Positions 34,426-44,179 of a stretch of DNA of 64,000 bases are shown piece by piece. The stretch comes from Lonicera japonica. Taxonomy: Eukaryota > Streptophyta > Magnoliopsida > Dipsacales > Caprifoliaceae. The number at the start of each line of letters is the position of its first letter. Position 1 is the first letter of the stretch. Below the pieces are notes generated by a model. It had not been told where the DNA came from. It saw only the letters and a list, made by a program, of their open reading frames with translations, and did no database searches. Where the stretch lies: NCBI GenBank assembly GCA_021464415.1, contig CM038469.1, positions 62,105,650 to 62,169,649 of the forward strand. The letters run 5' to 3'. The translations under genes and the position numbers were made by a program.

Positions 34426-34965
34426 TTATATTTCTGGAATATAGTTGTGTAGTCTAGGTATAATCTTAGATTGCTCAGAGGATAACCTTTTGAGCTCTAT
34501 ATCTAATTGGCGAATATATTTTGATAATTCGTCAACCTTTGTCTCTAGAGAAGGATTTTGCTCTTTGCAAATCTTCTTTGTTTCTCTAGTTGTGTTGAGG
34601 ATCTCTCTCAACGTGGTAACAAAATCCGAAGGGATTTGTTGGTCTAATTCTTTAATTAGTCTAGTATTATTTTTGGTCTGTAAATCCAGAAGCTGGATGT
34701 CTGATTTGATCTTTTGGAGATCAATATGGGTCTGTTGCAAAACTAATAATAAATATTGGTTTTGGTCTAATAAGCAATTTATTGCTCCTGTAATAACCTG
34801 CTTGCTTTCTGAGTGTTTTAAAGGTATATGTTCTTCGTGTGAACAACCTTTAATCTGCGTTGTTAAACACCCTTCTGTTCCGATGTGGTGAGTCGGAATT
34901 GGTTGGTAGTCTGGATTTGTTCCAAAAATAGAGGTGTAGATGCGAGGGAATATTCCCAAGGGCAT
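34426..34965 (-). CDS. Viral coiled-coil ORF (badnavirus ORF2-like), 179 codons
   Basis: ATG at 34965, stop at 34426, two bases before the polyprotein ATG. From about residue 60 to 165 the protein is a long run of heptad-like Leu/Ile spacing (e.g. LLVLQQTHIDLQKIKSDI), ending with a Pro/basic tail. This fits the virion-associated or ORF2 protein of Caulimoviridae, which multimerises through a coiled coil and binds nucleic acid with its C-terminus. Size is close to badnavirus ORF2 (usually 100-150 residues). The start lies 62 bp after the primer-binding site. The assignment is by position and coiled coil, not by a conserved motif. Confidence 0.65.
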   Translation of the reverse strand: MPLGIFPRIYTSIFGTNPDYQPIPTHHIGTEGCLTTQIKGCSHEEHIPLKHSESKQVITGAINCLLDQNQYLLLVLQQTHIDLQKIKSDIQLLDLQTKNNTRLIKELDQQIPSDFVTTLREILNTTRETKKICKEQNPSLETKVDELSKYIRQLDIELKRLSSEQSKIIPRLHNYIPEI

Positions 34966-34993
34966 CTATGAAGTCAACGTCTATTGTTGAAGT

Positions 34994-34995
34994 CT
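34994..34995 (-). other. Possible 3' splice site before the viral coiled-coil ORF
   Basis: The minus strand reads CTCCTTTCCTCACAG|ACTTC, a pyrimidine-rich tract and AG about 29 nt upstream of the ORF2-like ATG. In a transcript of a circular genome it could pair with the leader donors near 26252 or 26032. No proof of use. Confidence 0.35.
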
Positions 34996-35026
34996 GTGAG
35001 GAAAGGAGTTTGGGATAACTCACTAC

Positions 35027-35037
35027 CTCTGATACCA
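35027..35037 (-). other. tRNA-Met primer-binding site of the pararetrovirus
   Basis: The minus strand reads TGGTATCAGAG, complementary to the 3' end of plant initiator tRNA-Met, the primer of Caulimoviridae minus-strand DNA synthesis. The match is 11 bases and then breaks (GTAG instead of CCAG). It lies 62 bp upstream of the ORF2-like ATG. Confidence 0.75.
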
Positions 35038-35154
35038 AAACGGGGTTTCACTCTCTTTCTATAAATCTGGGGGGTTACAAATTAATTTATAACCAAGTCT
35101 AAGGACTAAAGTCCAATTTCTAAAATTGTCTAATAAAGACAAAAAGTCTAAATC

Positions 35155-35222
35155 ACCTTATTTATATAAATAAGTAGGAAAGTACCTTATTTTTACAAAT
35201 AAGTTACAAAACTACCTTACTC
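35155..35222 (-). repeat. Three ~29/30-nt degenerate tandem units at the high-coordinate edge of the viral insert
   Basis: On the minus strand, units GTAAGGTAGTTTTGTAACTTA, AATAAGGTACTTTCC and AATAAGGTGATTTAG recur with ACCTTA (plus strand) at 35155, 35184 and 35214. They mirror the array at 24916-24997 in inverted orientation and with the same spacing. Confidence 0.5.
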
Positions 35223-35835
35223 ATAAAAACAACTCCTAAAACTGCCCCTTCTATCTATGCAATAATACACCAAAGCTTTTTAACCAACCTTTTTGTTGAC
35301 CAGGACAAAAATTTCGTTATTATCATTTGAGCTCCCACAAATCTACATTATTATTATTATTATTATTATCATTATCTATACTATTACAAAAAATAAAATC
35401 GGCCAGGCTCGAGCATGTCAGTTTCAAGTTAGAACAAAATATTGTACTATTAGGCTATTTCATTATTTACTAAAAAAAATTCTTTTCAACTTTCATATTC
35501 GCATACATTAAAAGAGAGTGTATACACACATTATGTATACTTAAATGTCTAATATATGAAAACATAAACCGCTCGATTTGATTATGATATTAGAAACATT
35601 AAGGTATATAAATTCGGTTGTTAATTAATATTATTTTAATTTTACTCACTTTCACTATTATTCTAGAAAAGGTATATGATAGAATAAATTAATTAATTGG
35701 CCTACTCAACTAGTCACAAGAGGACATGTGACCGCCCATGTCAGCTGCCAAGACCGCTATAGGGATGGCGCTGTTTTGGTATGTTATAGTAAGTTATTGT
35801 TATTTAAATGCACTGTGACGTGACCACTTGCTTCC
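35223..35835. other. Gene-free AT-rich spacer
   Basis: Contains an (ATT)n run at about 35347-35370. A slightly GC-richer stretch at 35695-35775 (AGAGGACATGTGACCGCCC) could be a repeat or gene scrap, but nothing is recognised. Confidence 0.4.
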
Positions 35836-36099
35836 AATTATTTAGAGTTATTAAAAATTTACCCCATCTGAGGAAGAAGATGCAATATTGCTGTTAGACG
35901 GTTTTGCCCTTGCTACAGTTGCAATGTGCAAGACACATGGCTGTTTCTGTACAAAAGGTTAACAGTGCACTGGGTTTTGGACTAAAGTGAAATTGGATTC
36001 AAACTTTAAGGATAAGAGTTATGCAAATTAAATTTCATGGAATGCAGTGCAAAAGCAGATAAACTTCAAGGGGGTAAATTTTTAATAACTCAATTATTT
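35836..36099. mobile_element. MITE-like element with ~30-bp terminal inverted repeats
   Basis: The left end AATTATTTAGAGTTATTAAA continues to TTTACCCC. The right end runs from GGGGTAAATTTTTAATAACT to CAATTATTT, so the two are inverted copies with one mismatch (TTTAGAG versus TTGAG). The 264-bp interior has no ORF. No clear target duplication was identified. Confidence 0.6.
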
Positions 36100-37322
36100 A
36101 TCTAAGTTCTGGACTAACGTTTAACAACCTAATTTGGTATGATCAAAACCTAAATACTTTGGATGATTAAAACCTAACTACTCACCTATTTGATGCGTGT
36201 ATATTATAAGGCTCATGGGTTCGAGTATACTTGGTAATTTCTTCTTCAATCTACCTTAAAAATAATATATTGAACGCTACAAATTGGAAATCTTAATTTA
36301 AGACCAACGGAGAATATATAAGAACTACCCTAGCACAGGGCAAAATAACATTAGATTTAGTAATAAATTAACTATCATAAGAATCAACAGTACGAATTGG
36401 TGAAGGAAATCAAGTGCATTTGTATGGTACACAAAGTGTTTTATATATATATATATATAGAGAGAAGGTACTAAAAAAAATGAGGTATCTAATCGTAAGG
36501 AATCAAAGTTGAGGGGGCATTTTGAAAAGTGAACTAAACTAAATTAAGGAGAGAGGCAGAGAGCTGCTGAGAGTTATTTCCCTTCTTTCTTCTTTTTCTT
36601 TTTCGCTGGACTACTGCCTGCCTCTTCTCCCCTCTTTCTCTCTTTTTTCCCGTTTTCCCATCTCTCTCCTCTCCGACTCCTCCTCTCCACGGCTCCACCC
36701 ACGTGACCACGTCTCTGCTCAGCTGAAGCCTGCCTACTTTGAGCCTCCGAAAGTCCACCAAGGGCACCAACTCACCAACTCACCAACCAAGGTGAACATT
36801 CTTAAGCCCTAATTTCTTGATTTTTCGTTTTCTTTTTTTCATTTCTTCGATATTTTTTGATTTTTAATTATTTAGCAATTAGCATGATATTGATTTGTTG
36901 ATTATTTATTGATTTTATTCCATATTTCTTGATTTATGATTATTTAGCATGATATTGATTTGTTGATTTATTTTTGCTAAATCTAGTTTAGACTTTAGTT
37001 TAATTAAGTCCTATACTAGTTTTCCCAATAGCTACATTTAGCATGATATTAATTTTATGATTATTTATGATTTATGATTATTTAGTATTTATGATTTATG
37101 ATATTTCTTGAATCTTTATTCATGATTATTTAACCCTAATTTTATATTATCAGATTTTGCTATTTAGACTTTACTTGTTAAATATTAGTTTTATTCTTGA
37201 TTAGTTCTATAATATTAGGTGTATTTATTGTCATTGATTAATTGATTATTTGTAATTTTGTGTACTTGTACTAGTCTTACTTATTTGATGGTGGTTGTAA
37301 AAATTTTTTTATTAGTTTTACA
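36100..37322. other. Gene-free stretch, possibly the 5' part of a decayed hAT element
   Basis: The CT-rich block 36560-36780 followed by CTTAAGCCCTAATTTCTTGATTT and T-rich DNA resembles a transposon 5' UTR preceding the fragment at 37323. The minus-strand Arg/Lys-rich frame across the CT-rich block is not a gene. No left terminus could be fixed. Confidence 0.35.
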
Positions 37323-37748
37323 ATGTCGGGCAAGCGGATACATGACTCGGGAAGTAAAAAGAGAAAATTTCAAAAAAGAAGAGAGTTGGTTATACAATCT
37401 ATTGCAAGTTCCATGGATAGGTATGTTAAAAAAATCCTATTCCTTCACTTTCAAATGAAGATAATGTGAATGTGGGATATGGATGTGAATGATGAATATG
37501 TGAATAATTTAGATGAGAATGCAAATGTTGATATTGAAAATGTGAATAAGAATGTAAATGATGAAAATGTAAATGTTGATGGTGAAAATAGGAATGAGAA
37601 TGTAAATGATGATAATGTGAATGTTGATGGTGGAAATAGGAATGAGAATGTAAATGATGATAATGCGAATAATAATGTAGATGATTTAAATGACCCGGGA
37701 AATTGGAAAGTACATATTTCTCAAAAAGAAATGGATTTGCTAGTTTAG
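37323..37748 (+). pseudogene. Truncated hAT-type transposase N-terminus (TTF zinc finger / ZMYM1-like family)
   Basis: The ATG at 37323 starts MSGKRIHDSGSKKRKFQKRR and continues to SSMDRYVKK, the usual basic start of plant 'zinc finger MYM-type protein 1-like' (TTF-type hAT) transposases. The frame then shifts at an A-run. In another frame an Asn/Asp-rich tract leads into DDLNDPGNWKVHISQKEMDLLV and a stop, equivalent to the D(I/L)YDPRNWD...RDLLVEKGP motif that precedes the TTF zinc finger. The finger, the DUF4371-like region and the catalytic domain are missing. The Asn-rich tract contains a 48-bp tandem repeat (37560-37607 and 37608-37655). The family call is from recalled motif order. Confidence 0.6.
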
Positions 37749-37972
37749 CTAATGTTATCTATTGAAAAAAGATTTATCTATCAATCTTATGTTAGCGATG
37801 TTATCTATTGAAAAAAGAGTGTTAGCTACCATTGATTGTAGTGATGTAATTATTAATTTTGCACTTCAAAAATCACAAAAAGTAGGCTATTAGATAGTAC
37901 TGGGATGGTTTTGTATATTTTTGTTACAAACTCGAAGATTTATCTATCAATCTTATGTTAATTGTTGTCTTA

Positions 37973-38014
<42 letters not shown>

Positions 38015-38183
38015 TTAATTTGGTAATTGATTGGTTTTAGTTTTTGGAGTTTTTTTGTTTCAAATTATTAAATATTATGATTTTAAGATTATTTTGTTGA
38101 AGAAGAAGACAATAATCCGGGGGCCCAATTTTCATGGATATTAAATTTTGCTTGGGGTCTCATTTTCTCTCAAGCCGGTCCTG
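37749..38183. mobile_element. 3' end of the decayed hAT element, with TTA microsatellite
   Basis: After a (TTA)n run at about 37977-38013 comes GGGGGCCCAATTTTCATGG and then GGGGTCTCATTTTCTCTCAA, ending GCCGGTCCTG at 38183. These phrases are characteristic of the right end of plant hAT elements with a CAGGACCGGC terminus. The matching left end was not found. Confidence 0.5.
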
Positions 38184-39300
38184 CATACATGTATATATAT
38201 ACGTACTATCACAAAACAAATGCTATATATTACGTAGTTCAAGGATTAATGTGAACCCAAGATGAGCTTGGGATGATCACATTGCATTCACGTACGTGTT
38301 CTGCCTAAGAAAGACACTTGATTAGAATAGCCCAGTACCAAAGAGTTACCATTGATTTTCCTTTTTTTAACAAATTTAGAATAGCCCACCAAAGAGACAT
38401 CTTATTCATTAATTTTCTATATTAGTACATATGATTTTAAATAGAAAGCGAGTGATTATATTCTAATGATAAAGTATCTCCACTTGAATCGAAGGCCTTA
38501 CGTTGTGCATGCAAGTGCAACATATATATAGCTAGCTAGGACTTTCAAAAAGTTGCCCTAGCTTGTTGCATTACCAGTACATATATATATATATGGTCGG
38601 ATTTTGCTATCTACTCCACAAGAGAGGCCAAGTTTTTATTTTGTTGATCACTAGCTTGTAGAGTTATATAAGCATGCGCGCGAGTCTGAATTCAAACAAA
38701 TAAATAAATCAAACCCAAGACGGGGTAATCTTATATGCTTTTCTTGTTTGTTGCCCAAAAAGAATTTATCCAAAAGTAAGTCATAATTTTACAAAAACTA
38801 GAAAATTATTTATCAAAAAAGAAATATGTATCTGCACATGAAAGTAAAATGAATTATTTAAACAGACAACACTATAGAATTATAAGATCAAATATATATC
38901 AATATATATTATGTATTATCTAAAGGATTGGTACCGTAGGAACGCAACACATTATTTTGCACACAATAAGAATATAACAAAGAAATATATATATCCGATG
39001 TATCAGTTGTCGTACTTATGTAATATTCCATATTTTCATTTCCATTAGCATATATAAATTCTAATATTTTATGGTTGCAGATATGCAGGGGAACACTCAC
39101 AAGTATAGCAAAAAGTGTAGCCCTAATGTTATAGTACGAGATAATATAATCAAGTTTGTAAATTAAAGGGAGGTACTTACTCAGATATTGGAGAAATTTT
39201 AGGTTCGAGTCTTACCGGAGAGATTTAGAGTGGATTTTAGTTATGTAAAGTTAAAGGGAGAGTCCCATTTATTGAGAAAGATGAAGAGAAGACCTAGCAT
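38184..39300. other. Gene-free spacer
   Basis: AT-rich, with (TA)n runs at about 38195-38205, 38521-38530 and 38581-38595. No gene is supported. The last part is the 3' flank of the MIR169 hairpin on the minus strand. Confidence 0.4.
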
Positions 39301-39309
39301 GAAAGAGAA

Positions 39310-39510
39310 GAGCCTGTCAAGTTAGCCAAGGAGACTGCCTGAAACCAAACAAATAAGGTTCTTATATATTTACACGTTAACTGTATACTAGCTACATATA
39401 TAACTATAGCTATATATATATATATATATATGTAATGCATGAAAGAAAACAAAGACCCTATATATTGTAAGTGGAGCAGGCAAGTCATCCTTGGCTACCA
39501 AACAAAGACT
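39310..39510 (-). ncRNA. MIR169: MIR169 precursor hairpin (miR169h-type)
   Basis: The minus strand carries TAGCCAAGGATGACTTGCCT plus G at 39497-39477, identical to the miR169h-n mature sequence as I know it. The other arm has the typical star strand GGCAGTCTCCTTGGCTAAC at 39339-39321, followed by TTGACAGGCTCTTCTCTTT, a conserved MIR169 lower-stem tail. The arms are about 140 nt apart through an AT-rich loop with a (TA)n run. A TATA-like run lies upstream at about 39546-39556. miR169 guides cleavage of NF-YA transcription factor mRNAs. A homologous hairpin lies at 47040-47215 in the opposite orientation. Confidence 0.92.
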
Positions 39511-39549
39511 CTTTATCTTCATGTAAGGACTCTAGCTCTTCCTCTATAT

Positions 39550-41217
39550 ATATATTGATCACTCATGCATGCTCCATTAATATATATTTATGTAAATGAT
39601 TATTTATTGATATGCCTAAAACTTTATAACCAAACCCTCTATTTATAGTCATGCAATACGAGTTTGCTTCGTCATCCATATCTTCTTTTTATCTCAATTT
39701 TTTTGCCCATTCCACCCCTCAGCTAACCCATAAAAAAAGAATATATTCTGTTGATCGATTTACGAAGAGAGGGAGAATTTTAAAGAAGAAAAAAATGCTT
39801 CTAAAGGCATCAATATTATCCTGACACATTGCCACCCAAATGCTAGTGATCAATTCCCATTATACATCTGACCTTAACTTCCTCCAAAGGATCGTACGAG
39901 AGGGCACCGACTAATTTGCTTTTGTAACCTACACATTACCCATCAATGAGTCACAATTGTTAAAACTAGAAAAAAATAACTGATTTATTCGAAAATTTGA
40001 AAATTGAGTTGAAACATGTGGTGAGATATTTTCATCTCATGCACATTTTTATGAGATCATGCTCATTTTTATAAGATTAATAACTATATATACTCATAAA
40101 AATGTGCATGTGATGAGGATTATCTCACCACATGCCTAAAATTAGTTTCTAATTTCTCACATAACTCAATTGTTTTTCTTACTATTTTTTATGTTGTTAT
40201 CAAATGGCAGATCAAGCCTACGAGTAAAAGTATCAATAGCACTTGATCTAATAATTAAGTTAATCAAGTACGTTATTGGTTGACAAGTGTAGTATTGTTC
40301 TTTTCATTTTTATTCATGAAAAGGGTTATTAATCAAATAGGTTGACAAGTGTAGTATTGTTCTTTTCATTTTTATTAATGAAAAGGAAAAGATTCTAATA
40401 AGTACTGCACAAGATAACTAGTGTTTTTTTCTTTCTTTTTTTTTTTTTTGAGCTAGGTACACTTACAAAACAATGTATCTGTTCTTCTTGATTTGCATAT
40501 ATTCGACTATTAGAGACTTGTTCAATTCTGTGATTGTAATATATATATAAGGCGATTACCCAAGATTCCATCGTAATAAAAAGTTTAATATGGTTTAAAA
40601 AAGAGTTCTAATGTTTCAAAGACTGGTTTAAAAAGTAATAAGTTTTTGAGAATTAATACAACATTAATAGAATGAGATATTTTACCATTTAATTTAATTT
40701 TCACTTTTATAGGTTGGCATTGTTGACAACTTTTAATTCCCCTTTTTAAGTATTTCTTTCTGGCCTTCCCCTCTTGAGAGTAGATCGTGCCTGATGTGGA
40801 ACGGCTTGTAGCCATGCCAATCTTCATTTCCATTTTCCTCGCCTTTGACCAAATCTCCTGCCCACTTTTAGAGTGAATTTGAACATTTTAAGAATCCCAC
40901 TCATAATTTCCGAAACTTTTAGAAAAAAATAAAATTTAATTCAACTTTCTTAAAAAAAAATAAAATATAATGAAATATATTATTTACGATTTTTCACTTT
41001 TTCTGAAGAAAAACTAGGAATGAGAATGAAAATTATATCTAAATACATGTATTTTATTTTTCTTGAAATAATGCTACATTTTGACTCTTTTAAAATAAAA
41101 AAATTATTTTCCTATCTGTACCATAATTAAGGCTCTAATCTTATTGATTGTACATGATTCACTATCTAACTAGACTTTGTAAGTTTCATGACATAGTATG
41201 TTCACACACCCACTTTT
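39550..41217. other. MIR169 upstream region, one degenerate MITE and a short direct duplication
   Basis: A degenerate relative of the 308-bp Tourist-like MITE spans about 39950-40209: GTGGTGAGAT appears in inverted pairs and the right end reads GTTGTTATCAAATGGCAG. Next to it, TTGACAAGTGTAGTATTGTT through TTTTTATT.ATGAAAAGG is duplicated at about 40278-40325 and 40341-40387. No gene is supported; the 82-codon minus frame at 40833-40585 matches nothing I recognise. Confidence 0.5.
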
Positions 41218-41648
41218 GAACCTCTTTTAATTAGCTCTATATTTAGGATAATTTAAATTACTTTGATACTGTTTAAGAGAACATTAATTTTAAAAAATTA
41301 GTGGTCAAGAGTACAATTTAATTTCTATCTTGTCACTTCCTTGTCTCCTAACATGATGTATGTTGTGAGGATTAATTCCTTAGAGTTGTTATTGGAAAGT
41401 TTGTAGGATTGCTATGGAATAAGACACTAATGATAATCAATTGACTTCGTATCTTTTGAACCTCTTTTAGCCCTTTGCTTTAATATTTAGGATAATTTAT
41501 ATTACTTTGATACTTTTTAAGAGAACACTAATTTCAACAAATTAGTGGTCGAGAATACAATTTAATTTCCATCTTGTAGTCACTTGTCTCCTAACATGAC
41601 GTATGTTGTGAGGAAAAAGTTCATAGGATTGCTATGGAATAAGACACA
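41218..41648. repeat. 240-bp tandem duplication, second copy interrupted by a transposon
   Basis: Copy 1 starts at about 41218 and copy 2 at 41458; both begin GAACCTCTTTTA and share TTAGTGGTC.AGA.TACAATT and ATTGCTATGGAATAAGACAC. Copy 2 is cut at 41648 by the element 41649-43840 and resumes at 43849 (AATGGTAATCAATTGGCTTC). Copy 1 keeps the uninterrupted site AAGACACTAATGAT at 41421-41434. Confidence 0.85.
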
Positions 41649-43840
41649 TAGGGCTGGCTATTCGAGTTCGCATGTTGTATTTGGGTCGTGTCAATACACA
41701 AGTTTTACAGTATTAGTGTCAACCCGAACATAACCCATTTAACTAATTAGAAAATTAGTCACAGGTCCAATATTTTTTGAACCGATCTATTCAAGGACAA
41801 GAAGTTTTGAGCTATTGTTTAAGATCCAATCTTTTGAAATTAGGACGATTTTAAGTCTAAAGGATATTTTATTTTTGGATATTTTTAATTATAATGATAT
41901 TATTATTTTCATGTACTTTGTCAATGTTACCCTTCTTATATATTAGTTATTATTCTCAACATATAAAGATTCCAAATTCTAATTCAATTCCTCCTCTTCT
42001 AGATTCATCCACCTCAATTGAAATTCACCCTCCCCCCACACCCTCGATTTCAAAAAACTCCCTCCCCCACAACCAATCCAATCAAAACCTAGGGTTTTTA
42101 GTTATCACGTTTCCCCAAACCTAAACACACCATTCTCAATTCCCTCACCTCACTTCAATCCGATTTTTCCCTCTATATCGACGACAGATCCTCTCATTTT
42201 CCTGTCGACGACACCGACGCCATCAACACCACTCCCTTCCTCACTGGCTTTGCATCTGAAGCTAACTTCCCCGACTGGAGCCGCAGAATCCGCCGAACTC
42301 TGAGCCTTTGCGGTGCCCCTCGTTTCCTCCGGTAAGCCAACATCCGGAGGATGCTCCGGGAACCTTCGATGCGTGTGCATGACTTGGCCGTGGAGGAGAC
42401 CGAGGAACGGCAAAGAGATGAATTTTATGGCATTCAAGGTATAAAAAGATTGTATGTTTTTCACCTTTTCCTTGTTTTAATTTGATTTTCTAAGAAAATT
42501 CATAATTTTAGTTTTTCATCTGTGTAAATATCTTTTGATTTGTAATGTCTAATAAAATTTTCAACTTAGAGGAAAAATGCCTATTTATATGCCTGATAAA
42601 ATTTTCATCTATTTATATGCCTGATAAAATTTGTAATGTCTGCTGTCTATTCTTTATTGTATAAAATGTCTGTTGTACTGTCTATATACATGTTCTTTAT
42701 TGTATAAAATGTCTGCTATGCCTGTTCTTTGTTTTTATGCCCGTTCTTCGTTTGTATGCCTGCTATTTCTTCATGTATTTAATTTTGAATTTTTGATGGA
42801 TTAACTTGTTATTGTTTGAATATTTTTGGATGGGTTGACTTATCCTATGCATTTAATATTTGTTCTGATTATAGATAATTTGAATTTTGAATTTAAATGA
42901 TTGGTTTGACATTTATCTTCTAAATTTGAATTTGATTTGAATTTTGATTATATTATAGATATTTTCCACTTTTAAATATTTGAATTTAAATTAGAATTAA
43001 ATTCGGGTGAAGGGCACTATTGGAATTTTTAGATTTAGTTTATATTTTTCTTATTTATTAATTATAATATTTATAATGGTCATTCAAACTAAAATATGTC
43101 CTTATGCAAGAATTTTGTCCTTCAAACAAGTTGACTTAAAAGACGCATCCTTGAGTTAATAGAGAATTCTATTTTTATCCTTTAAACTAAAAGCCCCTTA
43201 ACTAATCGTGTCATTTATATTAACTCGAACACGACCCGTTTATTTTATAGGTTACACGATACGACTCAACTAACCTGTTTAATAAATATGTCATGTTAAA
43301 CCTATAACTCGACACGACACGATTAACCTTTTAATATTATAATAACATTTAAGTCTCATGTGAAAAAAATTAACTTGTTTTATAATAATTTTAAATTTTT
43401 AATAAGTAATAATAAGTATCACCCAATACCAAAATTCAATATTTAATCAAAATAATATGAGAATAATAATCTAGAGTCAAAATAGATAGCATTTCATCAT
43501 CGTAGCAAAAACATAAAAAATTAGTAGTTTAACCATCATCAAAAAACATAATAACTATCATCTACTACCAATACTCAAAATAAGAATATAATTGTCTAAA
43601 TAAGATAGCAAAATGAAATATATATATATATATAGCTACAAAAAATAAAAAATAATAATCGTATTAATTGCGGGTCAATTTCGAGTTAGCGGGTTAACCC
43701 GAACACAGGCCATTTAGTTTACTGATTAAGCGTGTTTAACCCAAAATTGACCCGAACTCGTTTATGCTTGATCCAAACCCGCTAACTCCGTGTCGAGTTC
43801 GTATCGGGTTAGCGTGTCGTGTCAAATATTGCCTGCCCTA
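41649..43840. mobile_element. hAT-type non-autonomous element, 2.19 kb, with a captured gene-like segment
   Basis: The termini TAGGGCTGGC and GCCTGCCCTA are inverted. Flanking 8-mers are AAGACACA (41641-41648) and AAGACACT (43841-43848); the uninterrupted paralogous site in copy 1 of the flanking duplication reads AAGACACT. The subterminal zones are full of GGGTCGTGTC / GACACGAC-like repeats. No transposase is present. At about 42120-42340 there is a GC-richer segment with a frame of about 70 codons (LTSLQSDFSLYIDDRSS ... INTTPFLTGFASEANFPDW) ending next to a donor-like CCG|GTAAGCC. It looks like host exon material, but I do not recognise the gene. Confidence 0.75.
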
Positions 43841-43880
43841 AAGACACTAATGGTAATCAATTGGCTTCATATCACATATA

Positions 43881-44163
43881 CTCCCTCCGTCCCAATTTAA
43901 TTGTCACACTTTGAAAAACTAAAAATTAAGGAGATATAATGATTATTCCAAGAGAAAATTCTTATTTCCAAAAATGTCATTTACTTTTTTTCTCATAAAA
44001 AATGTGGCGATACCCAAAATAAAAAAAGTGTTGAGAGCTTAAAGGGTAATATTAGAAATAAAAATATTGTTATAATTAATGACATACTAAATGTGAAAAG
44101 TGGACAACTATTTTAGGACATCTATAAATAAAATAGTGGACAATTAAATTAGGACGGAAGGAG
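43881..44163. mobile_element. Stowaway MITE, close relative of the copy at 2886
   Basis: Ends CTCCCTCCGTCCCAATTTAA and TTAAATTAGGACGGAAGGAG, with TA flanks. Its interior is clearly homologous along its length to 2886-3170 (e.g. TTAAGGAGA.ATAAT, GAGAGCTTAAAGGGTAATATT). Non-coding. Confidence 0.9.
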
Positions 44164-44179
44164 TATTACTTTTGGGTAC

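Larger units (their letters stand above)
25090..35150 (-). mobile_element. Endogenous pararetrovirus (Caulimoviridae, badnavirus-like), nearly full length
   Basis: One continuous minus-strand block contains, in order, a tRNA-Met primer-binding site (35037-35027), a coiled-coil ORF (34965-34426), a 2500-codon polyprotein (34423-26921), a TATA box, a poly(A) signal and leader (26523-25948), and a further ORF (25947-25477, open again to 25120). Domain order in the polyprotein (movement protein, coat with CCHC knuckle, second Cys cluster, aspartic protease, reverse transcriptase, RNase H) and the absence of an integrase identify Caulimoviridae. The second Cys cluster and the small upstream ORF resemble badnaviruses. 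Such viruses have no integrase; copies in plant genomes arise by illegitimate recombination. The outer limits are inferred from where viral ORFs and a GTCT-rich composition fade, and could be off by 100-200 bp. At about 10 kb it is longer than the 7-9 kb usual for the family. Confidence 0.85.

Noticed and set aside
34850..35038. 62-codon minus frame starting at the primer-binding site
   Set aside because: It begins with TTG, not ATG, overlaps the PBS and the coiled-coil ORF in another frame, and has no domain.
25090..35150. LTR retrotransposon as an alternative to a pararetrovirus
   Set aside because: No direct LTRs could be matched at the two ends, no integrase follows RNase H, and a 30K-type movement protein is present.
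36210..36240. tRNA-like GGGTTCGAGTATAC
   Set aside because: No acceptor stem or cloverleaf around it; possibly a SINE scrap.
36534..36770. 78-codon Arg/Lys-rich minus frame
   Set aside because: It is generated by a CT-rich low-complexity block with no supporting motif.
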